Shown piece after piece: positions 35,761 through 43,817 of a DNA stretch of 60,822 nucleotides. Origin of the DNA: JBAWWY01 sp037144355 (lineage in GTDB: Bacteria; Bacillota; Clostridia; Peptostreptococcales; Anaerovoracaceae). The number at the start of each line of letters is the position of its first letter. The first letter of the stretch is position 1. Below the pieces are notes generated by a model. It was not told the DNA's origin, did no database searches, and saw only the letters and a list, made by a program, of their open reading frames with translations. Location of the stretch: assembly GCA_037144355.1 (NCBI GenBank), contig JBAWWY010000009.1, forward strand, positions 1 through 60,822, written 5' to 3'. The translations under genes were made by a program, and so were the position numbers.

Positions 35761-36327
35761 CTATTCTTTGCTGAATCCATATTCACCAAGCTTTTCCCCT
35801 AATTCATAATAACCACCGTTGGAGTATGCCATAAGATTTATTCTGTCAATATCCAATTCATTATCCCTTCCTTTCAAGGACCAGTCGCCTGATACGGATA
35901 TGATCTCTGCCAGAAACATGTCATGGCTTCCGAGTTCCATTATTTTTACTACTTTACATGCAATCTGAACTGGACATTCCTGTATCGCCGGGCTATTGAC
36001 CATGAGAGCTTTTACTGATGTAAATCCACAAAATTCAAACTTGTTTTCATCTCTACCGGAAACAATCCCGCAATGGTCAACCTTATCGAGCATATTCTTA
36101 TCGACAAGATTAATTACGAATTCCCCTGTATCTTTTATTAGTTGGTGTGAGTAGCGATTTTTTCTAATAGACAAATATGTCATTGGTGGCTCAGAATTCG
36201 CTACACCGGTCCAAGCTATAGTTATTATGTTTTCTTTTTCGCCTTGTATGCCACAACTTACGAGCACCACAGGCACAGGGAATATGTATGCATCTGGCTT
36301 GAAATTTTCTTTCAGTTTGGTCTCCAT
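35761..36327 (-). CDS. flavin reductase / flavoredoxin-like FMN protein
   Basis: 188 residues of the split-barrel FMN-binding family: an N-terminal PVPVVLVSCG strand, the NIITIAWTGVANSEPPM segment that grips FMN, and GEFVINLVD. Members pass electrons or reduce flavins. AGGAGG precedes the start. It lies 26 bp after the aminotransferase at 36354-37487, so it probably belongs to the class V/aminomutase/aminotransferase operon. Confidence 0.85.
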   Translation of the reverse strand: METKLKENFKPDAYIFPVPVVLVSCGIQGEKENIITIAWTGVANSEPPMTYLSIRKNRYSHQLIKDTGEFVINLVDKNMLDKVDHCGIVSGRDENKFEFCGFTSVKALMVNSPAIQECPVQIACKVVKIMELGSHDMFLAEIISVSGDWSLKGRDNELDIDRINLMAYSNGGYYELGEKLGEYGFSKE

Positions 36328-36353
36328 CAGTTCCTCCTGTAATTTTTACAATC

Positions 36354-37487
36354 CTATTCCTTATCTGATGTAATTTTCTTTTCAATCAGATACTCCTCAA
36401 ATTTATTGAGACATGCTTCAAAATTCTTCCTGCCAAATCCCATTCTGAAATACTGTCCATTCATGTCGAAAATATCTGACGAAAGCAGAAGCACGCCCTT
36501 CTTTTTAACTAGATCTATGCAAAAGTCGTGAATATTTTGCTCTATATTCATTTTCACATACGCTACAGTCCCCCCCATGGGTGGCCGATATTCAAAAATG
36601 TCCTCGTGTTTCGAAAAGAATCGTTGGGCGATTTTTAAGTTTCTGTCCAGTATCGCTCGGTTCCTCTCGATGATTTCTTTCTTATGGCGAAGTGCAAGCA
36701 ATGATAAGTATTCGGCTGGGGCGCTACTGCATACGGTCGTGTAATGCTTCGCCTTTTTCATGCCATTTTTTATTGCCATATTCTTCGTTGCGATCCATCC
36801 TATTCTAAGGCCTGCAAAGCCAAATGACTTTGACATGACGCCAAGAGAAAGTGATTTTTCATACATATCGCAGATACTGTTTCTTATCCTTTTATCAAAT
36901 TCGATCCCTTTGTACACTTCGTCCGAAAAGATCAAGAGATTATTCTTTTGCGCAATCTCAACAATTTTATTCAATTCTTCCTGAGAAAATAAAAATCCAG
37001 TCGGATTGTGGGGCGAATTGATACATATCACTTTTGTGTTAGACTTGATCAGAGCTTCCAACTCCTGCAAATCGGCTTTCCAGTGCAAACCATCTTCTTT
37101 AAGTTGCCACTTGCTCACTTCACAGCCGTTTGCCTCTGCAACTTCATAAAGAGACTGGTAAGCAGGGAACATGACTATCGCATGATCCCCGCTACCAACA
37201 AAGGTCCGCATAAAATTAAATATCGCTTCCTCTGCGCCCGCATGCACTATAACATCTGACTCATCCATTGTTTCATAAAGTTTCGCGATTTCTTTTCTAA
37301 GTTCGGGATTCCCGGGGACCTCCGTATATCCCATCCAGACATCGAGAAATTCCTCGCTGGCCATTGGCTCAAAGCTAAGCAATTCCCTGATACTCATCGA
37401 CTCTGCATCAGATGAAGTCAGAAGGTATTCCGAGGAGAACTCGAATTCTTCAAAAAATACTTCCGCTTTAAAATCCTTCATTTCCAT
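36354..37487 (-). CDS. PLP-dependent aminotransferase class I/II, paralogue
   Basis: 377 residues, collinear with 32029-33159: NSPHNPTGFLF, FSDEVYKGIEF and the Schiff-base lysine in SKSFGFAGLRIGW. An alternative start is two codons in. The gap to the upstream aminomutase gene is 9 bp. The duplication, with one copy in each of two co-regulated operons, suggests related but distinct amino group donors, for example before and after the aminomutase step (inference). Confidence 0.86.
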   Translation of the reverse strand: MEMKDFKAEVFFEEFEFSSEYLLTSSDAESMSIRELLSFEPMASEEFLDVWMGYTEVPGNPELRKEIAKLYETMDESDVIVHAGAEEAIFNFMRTFVGSGDHAIVMFPAYQSLYEVAEANGCEVSKWQLKEDGLHWKADLQELEALIKSNTKVICINSPHNPTGFLFSQEELNKIVEIAQKNNLLIFSDEVYKGIEFDKRIRNSICDMYEKSLSLGVMSKSFGFAGLRIGWIATKNMAIKNGMKKAKHYTTVCSSAPAEYLSLLALRHKKEIIERNRAILDRNLKIAQRFFSKHEDIFEYRPPMGGTVAYVKMNIEQNIHDFCIDLVKKKGVLLLSSDIFDMNGQYFRMGFGRKNFEACLNKFEEYLIEKKITSDKE

Positions 37488-37496
37488 ACCACTTTC

Positions 37497-38753
37497 CTAT
37501 TGTTTATTGCGTTTATGTCTCGAAAGATCGGCTGGCTCCATCGACATCCGTTCCCCACGTAGAATGCCGGCGACACCTTCATAATTGTATTCCCTTCCCT
37601 CAGAGCAGACTTTGCAACTGCATTCAAGGCTAGGCAGGTTCGATGGCTCCGTATAACTTGAAATCACTCCTTCGTAGTTTCTGAGTATGACCTTATCCGG
37701 GCCTTGCGAAATCAAGTATTGTGGCATGACAGGAACTTTACCGCCACCTCCGGGAGCATCCACCACAAATGTCGGAACCGCGAATCCTGTTGTATGGCCC
37801 CTCAAGCTTTCAATAAGAGCAATGCCCGCTGATACTGGGGTTCTGAAATGCTCAATCCCCAATGATAAATCACATTGGTAAATATAATAGGGCCGAATCC
37901 TGTTTTTAACGAGCAGATGCACAAGCTCTCGCATAACATGCGGGCAATCGTTAATACCCCGAAGCAGGACAGATTGATTGCCTATTGGAATACCGGCATT
38001 TGAGAGTTTGTTACAGGCAGCAATTGCCTCAGGTGTCATTTCCTTTGGATGATTGAAATGAACATTCACCCAAATCGGATGGTATTTCTTAAGCATATTG
38101 ACAAGTTCATCCGTAATTCTTTGCGGCATGACAACCGGTGTTCTGGTTCCTAGGCGAATAATCTCCACATGTTCTATTTTCCGAAGTTCACTTATAACGT
38201 ATTCAAGTACGTCATCATTGACCAACAGGCAATCCCCGCCAGATATTACAACATCCCTTACTTGAGGTGTATTTTGAATATATTCAATGCATTTGTCTAT
38301 ATCTGCCTTGCTTCTTGCGCCATCCGTCTCGCCTGCCAATCGTCTCCTGGTGCAATGCCTGCAATACATTGCACATTGATCTGTTATCAGAAATAGCACC
38401 CTGTCCGGGTATCGGTGCGTCAACCCCGGAGCTGGTGAATCTTCATCCTCATGTAATGGATCCTCCATATCCGCCGCACCGCGTTTTGTTTCTGCCAAAA
38501 TTGGCACTGCCTGCATTCTCACAGGACATCTGGGATCCTTCGGATCCATGATTGAAGCGTAGTATGGCGTGATTCCAACCCTAAAGCCATTCATTACGTT
38601 CTTTATGTCCTCCCGCTCCGATGCGCTCAACTCAATTACCTGGCCTATTTGTTCGACAGAATTTAATCGATTTGCAACCTGCCATCTCCAATCATTCCAT
38701 TGCTCCTCAGTGACATCTTTGAATAATGTTATATCTTTGTAAGACCTGCTCAT
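37497..38753 (-). CDS. kamA: lysine 2,3-aminomutase-type radical SAM enzyme
   Basis: 418 residues, strongly similar throughout to clostridial lysine 2,3-aminomutase. The radical SAM cluster ligands are C127, C131 and C134; the PLP lysine is K339 in PGGGGK; the C-terminal zinc cysteines are C378, C380 and C383. The two aspartates that bind the epsilon-amino group of lysine (D293 and D330 in the clostridial enzyme) are conserved as D295 and D332; in glutamate 2,3-aminomutase they are replaced. So the substrate should have a cationic side chain end: lysine or a close analogue. The rest of the lysine fermentation genes (kamDE, kdd, kce, kal, kat) are absent here. Confidence 0.9.
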   Translation of the reverse strand: MSRSYKDITLFKDVTEEQWNDWRWQVANRLNSVEQIGQVIELSASEREDIKNVMNGFRVGITPYYASIMDPKDPRCPVRMQAVPILAETKRGAADMEDPLHEDEDSPAPGLTHRYPDRVLFLITDQCAMYCRHCTRRRLAGETDGARSKADIDKCIEYIQNTPQVRDVVISGGDCLLVNDDVLEYVISELRKIEHVEIIRLGTRTPVVMPQRITDELVNMLKKYHPIWVNVHFNHPKEMTPEAIAACNKLSNAGIPIGNQSVLLRGINDCPHVMRELVHLLVKNRIRPYYIYQCDLSLGIEHFRTPVSAGIALIESLRGHTTGFAVPTFVVDAPGGGGKVPVMPQYLISQGPDKVILRNYEGVISSYTEPSNLPSLECSCKVCSEGREYNYEGVAGILRGERMSMEPADLSRHKRNKQ

Positions 38754-38797
38754 TTTTTACTCCTTACCTCGATTCTCTTATCAATTTTAAGATGGCT

Positions 38798-40081
38798 CTA
38801 TTTTTTTGTTGAAATAAAATCGTTTACTGCCTGAATCGTTCTTTCAACTTCATTAATAGTGTTATATGGCGCAAATCCGACTCGAACCAAGCCACCCTGC
38901 TCTGTTAATTGCAAAACATGATTGATGATCTGAATGGCATAGAAATCTCCATCCCATACAAAGAGTCCTTTACTCCCCAAATATTCCGCAATATCAGCTG
39001 CGTTCGATCCATCAATAGTAAATGATACTGTTGGTGTCCTTGGGTGTTCATTCCCCGGTCCATATATTTTCAGCCCCGGGATTTTTTGGAGTTCATTTCT
39101 TAAAGCATTTGCGAGGCTGTCCTCATATTCATCTATAGCTAGCATGCCTGCAACAAGGGCCCTGCGTCTTCCTTCAAGCCCTCTCAATTGCTCGCCAAAA
39201 TACGCTTCGTGTTTTCTTCCAATATCCGCTAAGAATTCGATCGTCTCAGTTGCCCCGCAGGCAAGTTCCATAGCCGGAGTACCAGTTTCAAACTTCCAAG
39301 GCATTTCCGTATTATCATCTGCCAGAACTCTAATTGTTTTAATTTTTTCACCGACTTCTTTTTTAACGTATAGTACTCCAAGATGTGGCCCACAGAATTT
39401 GTATACCGAACAAATCAGGAAATCTGTGTCAATATCCTTAACATCAACCGGTTTGTGCGGAACATAATGCACGCCATCGACAACAGTAAGCGCTCCGACC
39501 GCATGGGCCAGTCGTACATATTCTTTGACATCTGTGATCGTTCCGCAGGCATTGGCAGCCCAGTTGATTGCAAGCAGCTTTGTTTTGCTCGACAATTTGT
39601 TCTTAAAGTCGTCCATGATTAACGTGCATGTCTTTGGATCCACAGCAACGCTTTTCACGATCACGCCAAAATCCTGCAGTGTTCTCCAGGGAGATCTGTT
39701 TCCCTCGTGATCGATATCTGTTATCAGCACTTCATCCCCGGCTTTGATTATTCCACTTCTCAGCAGGCTGTATGAAAGCTTAAAGTTGTTGGATGTGGAG
39801 TTTGCTCCAAAAGCAACTTCCTCCGGTGCACAATTCAGAAGATCCGCTATTGCCTCCCTTGACTTCCAGTAAAGCTTGTCGCTTTCCTGGGATGTCACAT
39901 AGCTTCCATGGGAATTGGCATTGTGATAATACAAATACTCGTTAATTTTTTCAACTACACGTCTGGGAACCTGCGTTCCGCCGGGGCCATCTAGGAAAGC
40001 CGCAGGGAATCCATTTACCGTCTTTGAAAGACAGGGAAACTGCTCTCTGACATAATCAATCTCAAATTTGAATTTTTCCAT
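38798..40081 (-). CDS. class V aminotransferase / cysteine-desulfurase-like protein
   Basis: About 427 residues with the ATG at 40081 as start (GAGAGGTG upstream). It resembles the VC1184-type branch of the SufS/isopenicillin epimerase fold: FLDGPGGTQVPRRV near the N-terminus, the PLP histidine/aspartate region VDGVHYVPHKPVDV, and the Schiff-base lysine in SVYKFCGPHLG. No SufU/SufE or IscU partner is present. It heads the operon with the aminomutase and is expressed from an operator-linked promoter, so an amino-acid elimination, epimerisation or desulfuration step in the pathway is more likely than iron-sulfur assembly. Confidence 0.83.
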   Translation of the reverse strand: MEKFKFEIDYVREQFPCLSKTVNGFPAAFLDGPGGTQVPRRVVEKINEYLYYHNANSHGSYVTSQESDKLYWKSREAIADLLNCAPEEVAFGANSTSNNFKLSYSLLRSGIIKAGDEVLITDIDHEGNRSPWRTLQDFGVIVKSVAVDPKTCTLIMDDFKNKLSSKTKLLAINWAANACGTITDVKEYVRLAHAVGALTVVDGVHYVPHKPVDVKDIDTDFLICSVYKFCGPHLGVLYVKKEVGEKIKTIRVLADDNTEMPWKFETGTPAMELACGATETIEFLADIGRKHEAYFGEQLRGLEGRRRALVAGMLAIDEYEDSLANALRNELQKIPGLKIYGPGNEHPRTPTVSFTIDGSNAADIAEYLGSKGLFVWDGDFYAIQIINHVLQLTEQGGLVRVGFAPYNTINEVERTIQAVNDFISTKK

Positions 40082-40143
40082 CTCTAACACCTCTCATTAT
40101 TAATCTCAATATAAATATCGACTCGACAAGAACCTTATGATTT

Positions 40144-40202
40144 ATTATGCGTCGTCTATTCAATTTATTCGACATCCAATTCGGTTTTTTTTGCCCAACC
40201 AA
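40144..40202 (-). promoter_or_regulatory. MocR-type operator 2 with promoter of the class V/aminomutase operon
   Basis: On the minus strand, TTGGTTGG (40195-40202), 15 bp, TTGGATGT (40172-40179), then -35 TCGAAT (40067+100: 40167-40172), 17 bp, and -10 CATAAT (40144-40149). The geometry is identical to operators 1, 3 and 4. The first gene starts 63 bp downstream of the -10. Confidence 0.82.
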
Positions 40203-40266
40203 GATGATGGCATATAGGATCACAAATCAAAGCTTGAAATCCAAGCTGAAGATTATAACAAAGCAT

Positions 40267-40325
40267 TTGGTTGCCTCGAAAGTGTAGATTTGGATGTGGC
40301 AAAATCAATGATTTAAAATAATAAT
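40267..40325 (+). promoter_or_regulatory. MocR-type operator 3 with promoter of the 63-residue protein gene
   Basis: On the plus strand, TTGGTTGC (40267-40274), 15 bp, TTGGATGT (40290-40297), -35 TGGCAA (40297-40302), 17 bp, and -10 AATAAT (40320-40325). It is the mirror-oriented partner of operator 2, 64 bp away, and points at the small gene at 40401. Confidence 0.75.
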
Positions 40326-40400
40326 GGTATATAAAAAATAATGATATCGCTTTCAAGATGTGTGGTCACAATTCCACTTTATCGGGAGGTTTAGAGGCTT

Positions 40401-40592
40401 ATGACAATAAGAAAAAAATTTGTTTACAGCAAAGATGGTATAGTGATATTTCGTGATGAGTATATAGATGAGCAGCTTAACGAGAAGGAGGCTCAAGATT
40501 CTTTATCTTGGCCTTCAATCGATAGTGTTCCTAAAAATCACAAATGGAAACAATTCCAGCGTATAATCAAAAGACTTATTAAGGGGTACTAA
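40401..40592 (+). CDS. small basic hypothetical protein (63 residues)
   Basis: A 63-codon gene preceded by GGGAGG (40384-40389), with a dedicated operator-linked promoter (40267-40325) and a strong terminator just after it. The product is highly charged: a basic start (IRKKF), an acidic middle (DEYIDEQLNEKEAQD) and a basic end (KWKQFQRIIKRLIKGY). No cysteine, signal peptide or membrane segment. I do not recognise it. The complete transcription unit around it argues that it is real; it might be a small regulator or partner protein, or the transcript may act as RNA. Confidence 0.6.
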   Translation: MTIRKKFVYSKDGIVIFRDEYIDEQLNEKEAQDSLSWPSIDSVPKNHKWKQFQRIIKRLIKGY

Positions 40593-40609
40593 CGAACTTT
40601 AAATTGTCA

Positions 40610-40663
40610 TAAGAAAACAGCTGACCAAATTAATTCATTATGTTTAGTCAGCTGTTTTCTTTT
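40610..40663. terminator. bidirectional terminator
   Basis: AAGAAAACAGCTGAC (40611-40625) pairs with GTCAGCTGTTTTCTT (40647-40661), followed by T residues on the plus strand and preceded by A residues. It ends both the small plus-strand gene and the convergent symporter operon. Confidence 0.88.
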
Positions 40664-40703
40664 AATTTTTTGCCATTTTATTATTTAATATTTTGTATTA
40701 ACT

Positions 40704-41252
40704 TTAGAAACTGCGTTGAGAGCTGCACCCATCGGCGGCAATGGTTTTATACCTTACTTTATTTCCTGGAACTACTTCTCCGTAGTATGCCACCCAAAAC
40801 GGCCTAAAGACGCTTGTTGTCTCAATTTCCTCGACTGAGGGCATGCCGCCGCGCATACGATGAAGAACCCTTAACGCCAATTTCTTTGCGTTTGCAATCA
40901 TATTCTCCTCCGGACAATACGCGTATTGAATACAGCTGTCATCCTCCAAATCTACCGCAACGAGATCCGGATGACTTTCTACCAAAGCAACACTACCGGT
41001 TGTGCCGTTACCCAAAATCATAACTTCCATTTTCTTTGAAAGCAGTTTTTTCCTTGAAGGTAACAGACGAAACAATAACGGTTTGTCGAATGTCGTTTCA
41101 AGTCTAAGCAATTTGTATTCAAAATAATGTAACTGAAGCTTCGTCAATGGCATCTTCGAAAAGACCATCCTCCAAATGAAACCACCCTTTTTCTGAGCGA
41201 TCTGATAAGCCTCTTCTTCACTTATTGTTGCCGGAAAAGAATATATTTTCAT
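40704..41252 (-). CDS. conserved-looking hypothetical protein in the symporter operon
   Basis: About 182 residues with the ATG at 41252 (GGAGAAT upstream). Soluble, mixed alpha/beta appearance, with a basic stretch LPSRKKLLSKK near residue 70, a strand-like MEVMILGNGTTGSVALV and a C-terminal DGCSSQ. I do not recognise the family. It is the last gene of the symporter operon (25 bp after the small membrane protein gene), so it is under operator 4 and may bind or modify the imported compound; that is guesswork from position only. Confidence 0.7.
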   Translation of the reverse strand: MKIYSFPATISEEEAYQIAQKKGGFIWRMVFSKMPLTKLQLHYFEYKLLRLETTFDKPLLFRLLPSRKKLLSKKMEVMILGNGTTGSVALVESHPDLVAVDLEDDSCIQYAYCPEENMIANAKKLALRVLHRMRGGMPSVEEIETTSVFRPFWVAYYGEVVPGNKVRYKTIAADGCSSQRSF

Positions 41253-41276
41253 AACCAATTCTCCTATCTGATCCGA

Positions 41277-41504
41277 TTACTCTTTTTTTGTATTCCCAGA
41301 CGTTTTAATAAATTGATATACGGTGAACAAATATCTAATAAAGATTGCCGTTACGATAGCGAGAATTGTAAAAGGTATAATATATCCACTAATTATATCG
41401 ATTTTGTAAACGAGTGATGCGAAAATCACTGAGCAGATTACGAAGAAACCTCCAATTAATAATCCATCAATGCCTAACCATTCGATTTTATCTTTTTTTG
41501 TCAT
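41277..41504 (-). CDS. small two-span membrane protein, symporter accessory
   Basis: 75 residues with two hydrophobic helices (about 13-33 and 39-63), a hydrophilic N-terminus and a basic C-terminus. It starts 12 bp after the symporter stop. Several sodium:solute symporters have a small two-helix partner encoded next to them, so this is the likely role, but the protein is too short to place in a family by eye. Confidence 0.7.
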   Translation of the reverse strand: MTKKDKIEWLGIDGLLIGGFFVICSVIFASLVYKIDIISGYIIPFTILAIVTAIFIRYLFTVYQFIKTSGNTKKE

Positions 41505-41515
41505 AACTACACCCC

Positions 41516-42916
41516 CTATACTCTTTCTTCTCTTAACTCAGATATTTCAACACTTTTTCCAATTCTGTTTCCAATAAACCATGCAACAAATGAGACTGGT
41601 ACTGCAACCACTAATGGCTCAATATATACTTCCGGAGGAAATGCTTTCATCAGGAAGAATGTTCCGGCACCAATTATAATGCTCAGATAACCTCCCATTG
41701 GTGTCTTCTTCCCCTTGAATAGCAGTGCGCCTACAATCGGAGCAAATCCAGCCGACATCCACATACTCCCGATGAAAATGAATCCATCCATTGCAGTTGT
41801 AAATTTAAAGGCAAAGAATAACCCAGCAAGTCCCAGTACAACGACTGTTATTCTCGTCAGTAATACGATCTCCTTTTGGGTTGGATTTTTCTTGATCTTT
41901 CCATAAATGTCATTTGCGAAAGTCGCTGCCCCTGATAAGAAGTATCCGTCCAGAGCTGAAATCGCAGAACCAATAAGTGCAACAACAAAGAGGGCTCTAA
42001 CCCCGGGTGGCAAGGTTGCTAGGACAAGATTCACATAACCTTCACCAGGCGGCATGCCAGGATATAATACATCTACCAGCAAACCTGTTATTACCAATAC
42101 AACATCGAACATAACCCAGATAATAAAGCATGTGAGCAAAGCCCTTCTACCAGATGCCTGAGAATTGGATGCAGAGAACCTCTGATAGAAAGTCGGGTCA
42201 GCATATACTCCGAAAGCCAAAACAATTAGCATAAGTGCCGTCATGGCATTCATGCCCCCAACCGGATCAAGCAGTTCCGGAGTAGCATTAAGGGCTGTAT
42301 AGATTCCATCCCAACCACCAACTTTTCCCCATTGTAGAGGAACAACGATGGCGACTGAAAAACCTAGACACCAGAAGAGAAGCATGTCTGTGACGGCAAC
42401 GCCCATTAATCCGGCCGAAACAGCAATAAATATTACAATTGCAACCGCGATGCTAGCAGTAACCATATACGGAAGTCCCCATGCTACTTTTCCAACAAAA
42501 CCGATGGTTGTAATATTTGCAAACTGCAGACAATACACCAGCATAAAAACTGCGCCCAATAGTGCAACGCCTCTGCCATAAACCGCCTGTAATAAGTCAG
42601 GCACTGTGATATCAGTTCTTAACTGCATTTTAGGCCCAATCCATAATGCCAGCGGCATTCTTCCAGTATGGGCGGTAACGCACCAAATAAGCCACATCGA
42701 CGCACCGTACATTGCGAAATATTCTACAGATCCCAATGTTCCGACCCCGCCATACCAAGTAGCTACGAGCGCTCCTACTGTCAAGGACCATGGTAGGCTT
42801 CTATTCCCAAGATAATAGCTTTCCATATCTGTCACTGATTTCGAAAAATGCCATGCAATTGCAAGAATGATTAGTGTGATAAATAGTACCACTCCATTGT
42901 CTAACATTGTTAACAT
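41516..42916 (-). CDS. sodium:solute symporter (SSF family)
   Basis: 466 residues with about 13 membrane helices. SSF features: MESYYLGNRSLPWSLTVGALVATWYGG near residue 30 (helix 1 and sodium site), the central segment FYQRFSASNSQASGRRALL, and DGYFLSGAATFANDIYGKI, whose serine region matches the second part of the sodium site. It imports an organic solute with sodium. AGGAGG precedes the start. As first gene of an operon under operator 4, it should import the inducer or substrate of the MocR-controlled pathway, such as a betaine or amino acid. Confidence 0.9.
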   Translation of the reverse strand: MLTMLDNGVVLFITLIILAIAWHFSKSVTDMESYYLGNRSLPWSLTVGALVATWYGGVGTLGSVEYFAMYGASMWLIWCVTAHTGRMPLALWIGPKMQLRTDITVPDLLQAVYGRGVALLGAVFMLVYCLQFANITTIGFVGKVAWGLPYMVTASIAVAIVIFIAVSAGLMGVAVTDMLLFWCLGFSVAIVVPLQWGKVGGWDGIYTALNATPELLDPVGGMNAMTALMLIVLAFGVYADPTFYQRFSASNSQASGRRALLTCFIIWVMFDVVLVITGLLVDVLYPGMPPGEGYVNLVLATLPPGVRALFVVALIGSAISALDGYFLSGAATFANDIYGKIKKNPTQKEIVLLTRITVVVLGLAGLFFAFKFTTAMDGFIFIGSMWMSAGFAPIVGALLFKGKKTPMGGYLSIIIGAGTFFLMKAFPPEVYIEPLVVAVPVSFVAWFIGNRIGKSVEISELREERV

Positions 42917-43149
42917 TAGATAATTCCTCCTAATTGTATTATAATTTGAAATTTTATAAAGCCACCTATTAATCTTATCATGTTCTGTTCATTAAACTTT
43001 ATAGCAAATCACATCATATGATTTAATTAAGTCATAATTTTTTGAAATGAATCGACTAATTGGCATCCCCTTTTGTAGCTCCACACAGTTAATTTTTTGA
43101 AACAACGAATCCCGGGTTCGTTATTTCAATCTTCTTTATCTGCACCTTC

Positions 43150-43208
43150 ATTATGATTAATTGTTTTAATCGAATCAACAGCCAATTTAATAGAATCGAA
43201 CCAACCAA
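43150..43208 (-). promoter_or_regulatory. MocR-type operator 4 with promoter of the symporter operon
   Basis: On the minus strand, TTGGTTGG (43201-43208), 15 bp, TTGGCTGT (43178-43185), -35 TTGATT (43173-43178), 17 bp, and -10 CATAAT (43150-43155). Same geometry as the other three sites, with one base different in the second half. The leader to the symporter start is long, about 230 bp, and I see no known riboswitch in it. Confidence 0.82.
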
Positions 43209-43405
43209 AAAAGTGTTGCCATACCGATAGGACTGCTCTCTATCTGTCCCATTATGGCAGTTAAGTGTTCAATTTATAAATAGAGTTCATGAAAGTCTAT
43301 TGCTTCAACAATGAAGAAAAAAATCCTTATAGTGCAGGCAAATGCCTTTTTTTCCCTGCTTTCGTCCCTGACGTGGGACAGATGTGGTACAGATTATAAA
43401 TCAAT
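43209..43405. other. intergenic region between symporter promoter and tRNA terminator
   Basis: Part of a 538-bp gap between the symporter and the tRNA genes. I see no gene. It contains an imperfect inverted repeat with ends GCCATA/TATGGC (about 43218-43258), a 5-bp GTCCC/GGGAC hairpin near 43365-43380, and two adjacent near-identical 11-bp units (TGGGACAGATG and TGGTACAGATT, about 43375-43396). Such short repeats beside tRNA genes are sometimes remains of integrase binding sites, but no integrase is present. Confidence 0.35.
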
Positions 43406-43446
43406 AAAAAACAACCTCTTACAATGCCTCGTAAGCGGCTGTTTTT
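43406..43446 (-). terminator. terminator of the tRNA operon
   Basis: On the minus strand AACAGCCGCTTAC pairs, with one bulge and one wobble, with GTAAGAGGTTGTT and is followed by TTTT. It lies just after the tRNA-fMet gene. Confidence 0.82.
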
Positions 43447-43454
43447 AAGCGTTT

Positions 43455-43530
<76 letters not shown>

Positions 43531-43557
43531 ATATTGATGTGACTGGTTGGAATTGTA

Positions 43558-43646
43558 TGGTGCCGAGGACCGGAATCGAACCGGTACGGGAAGTTAATCC
43601 CGCAGGATTTTAAGTCCTGTGCGTCTGCCAGTTCCGCCACCCCGGC
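43558..43646 (-). tRNA. tRNA-Leu (anticodon TAA)
   Basis: 86 nt plus encoded CCA, with the long variable arm of a class II tRNA and an ACTTAAAAT anticodon loop that reads TTA codons. The acceptor stem has one G-T pair. Confidence 0.94.
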
Positions 43647-43652
43647 ATTTTT

Positions 43653-43727
<75 letters not shown>

Positions 43728-43759
43728 ATACCAGCACCATGCTCTGCACGGCAAGGATT

Positions 43760-43789
43760 ATTATAATACGGGTGGCGTGGATATGTCAA
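43760..43789 (-). promoter_or_regulatory. sigma-A promoter of the tRNA operon
   Basis: On the minus strand TTGACA (43784-43789) and TATAAT (43760-43765), both perfect consensus, with an 18-bp spacer, about 32 bp before tRNA-Asn. Confidence 0.9.
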
Positions 43790-43817
43790 TAGAAAATCTG
43801 TTATTTTATCTTGTTTT

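Noticed and set aside
40165..40356. 63-codon minus-strand open frame between the class V gene and the small plus-strand gene
   Set aside because: It covers both operator-promoter elements, has no ribosome binding site and would leave no room for the promoters.
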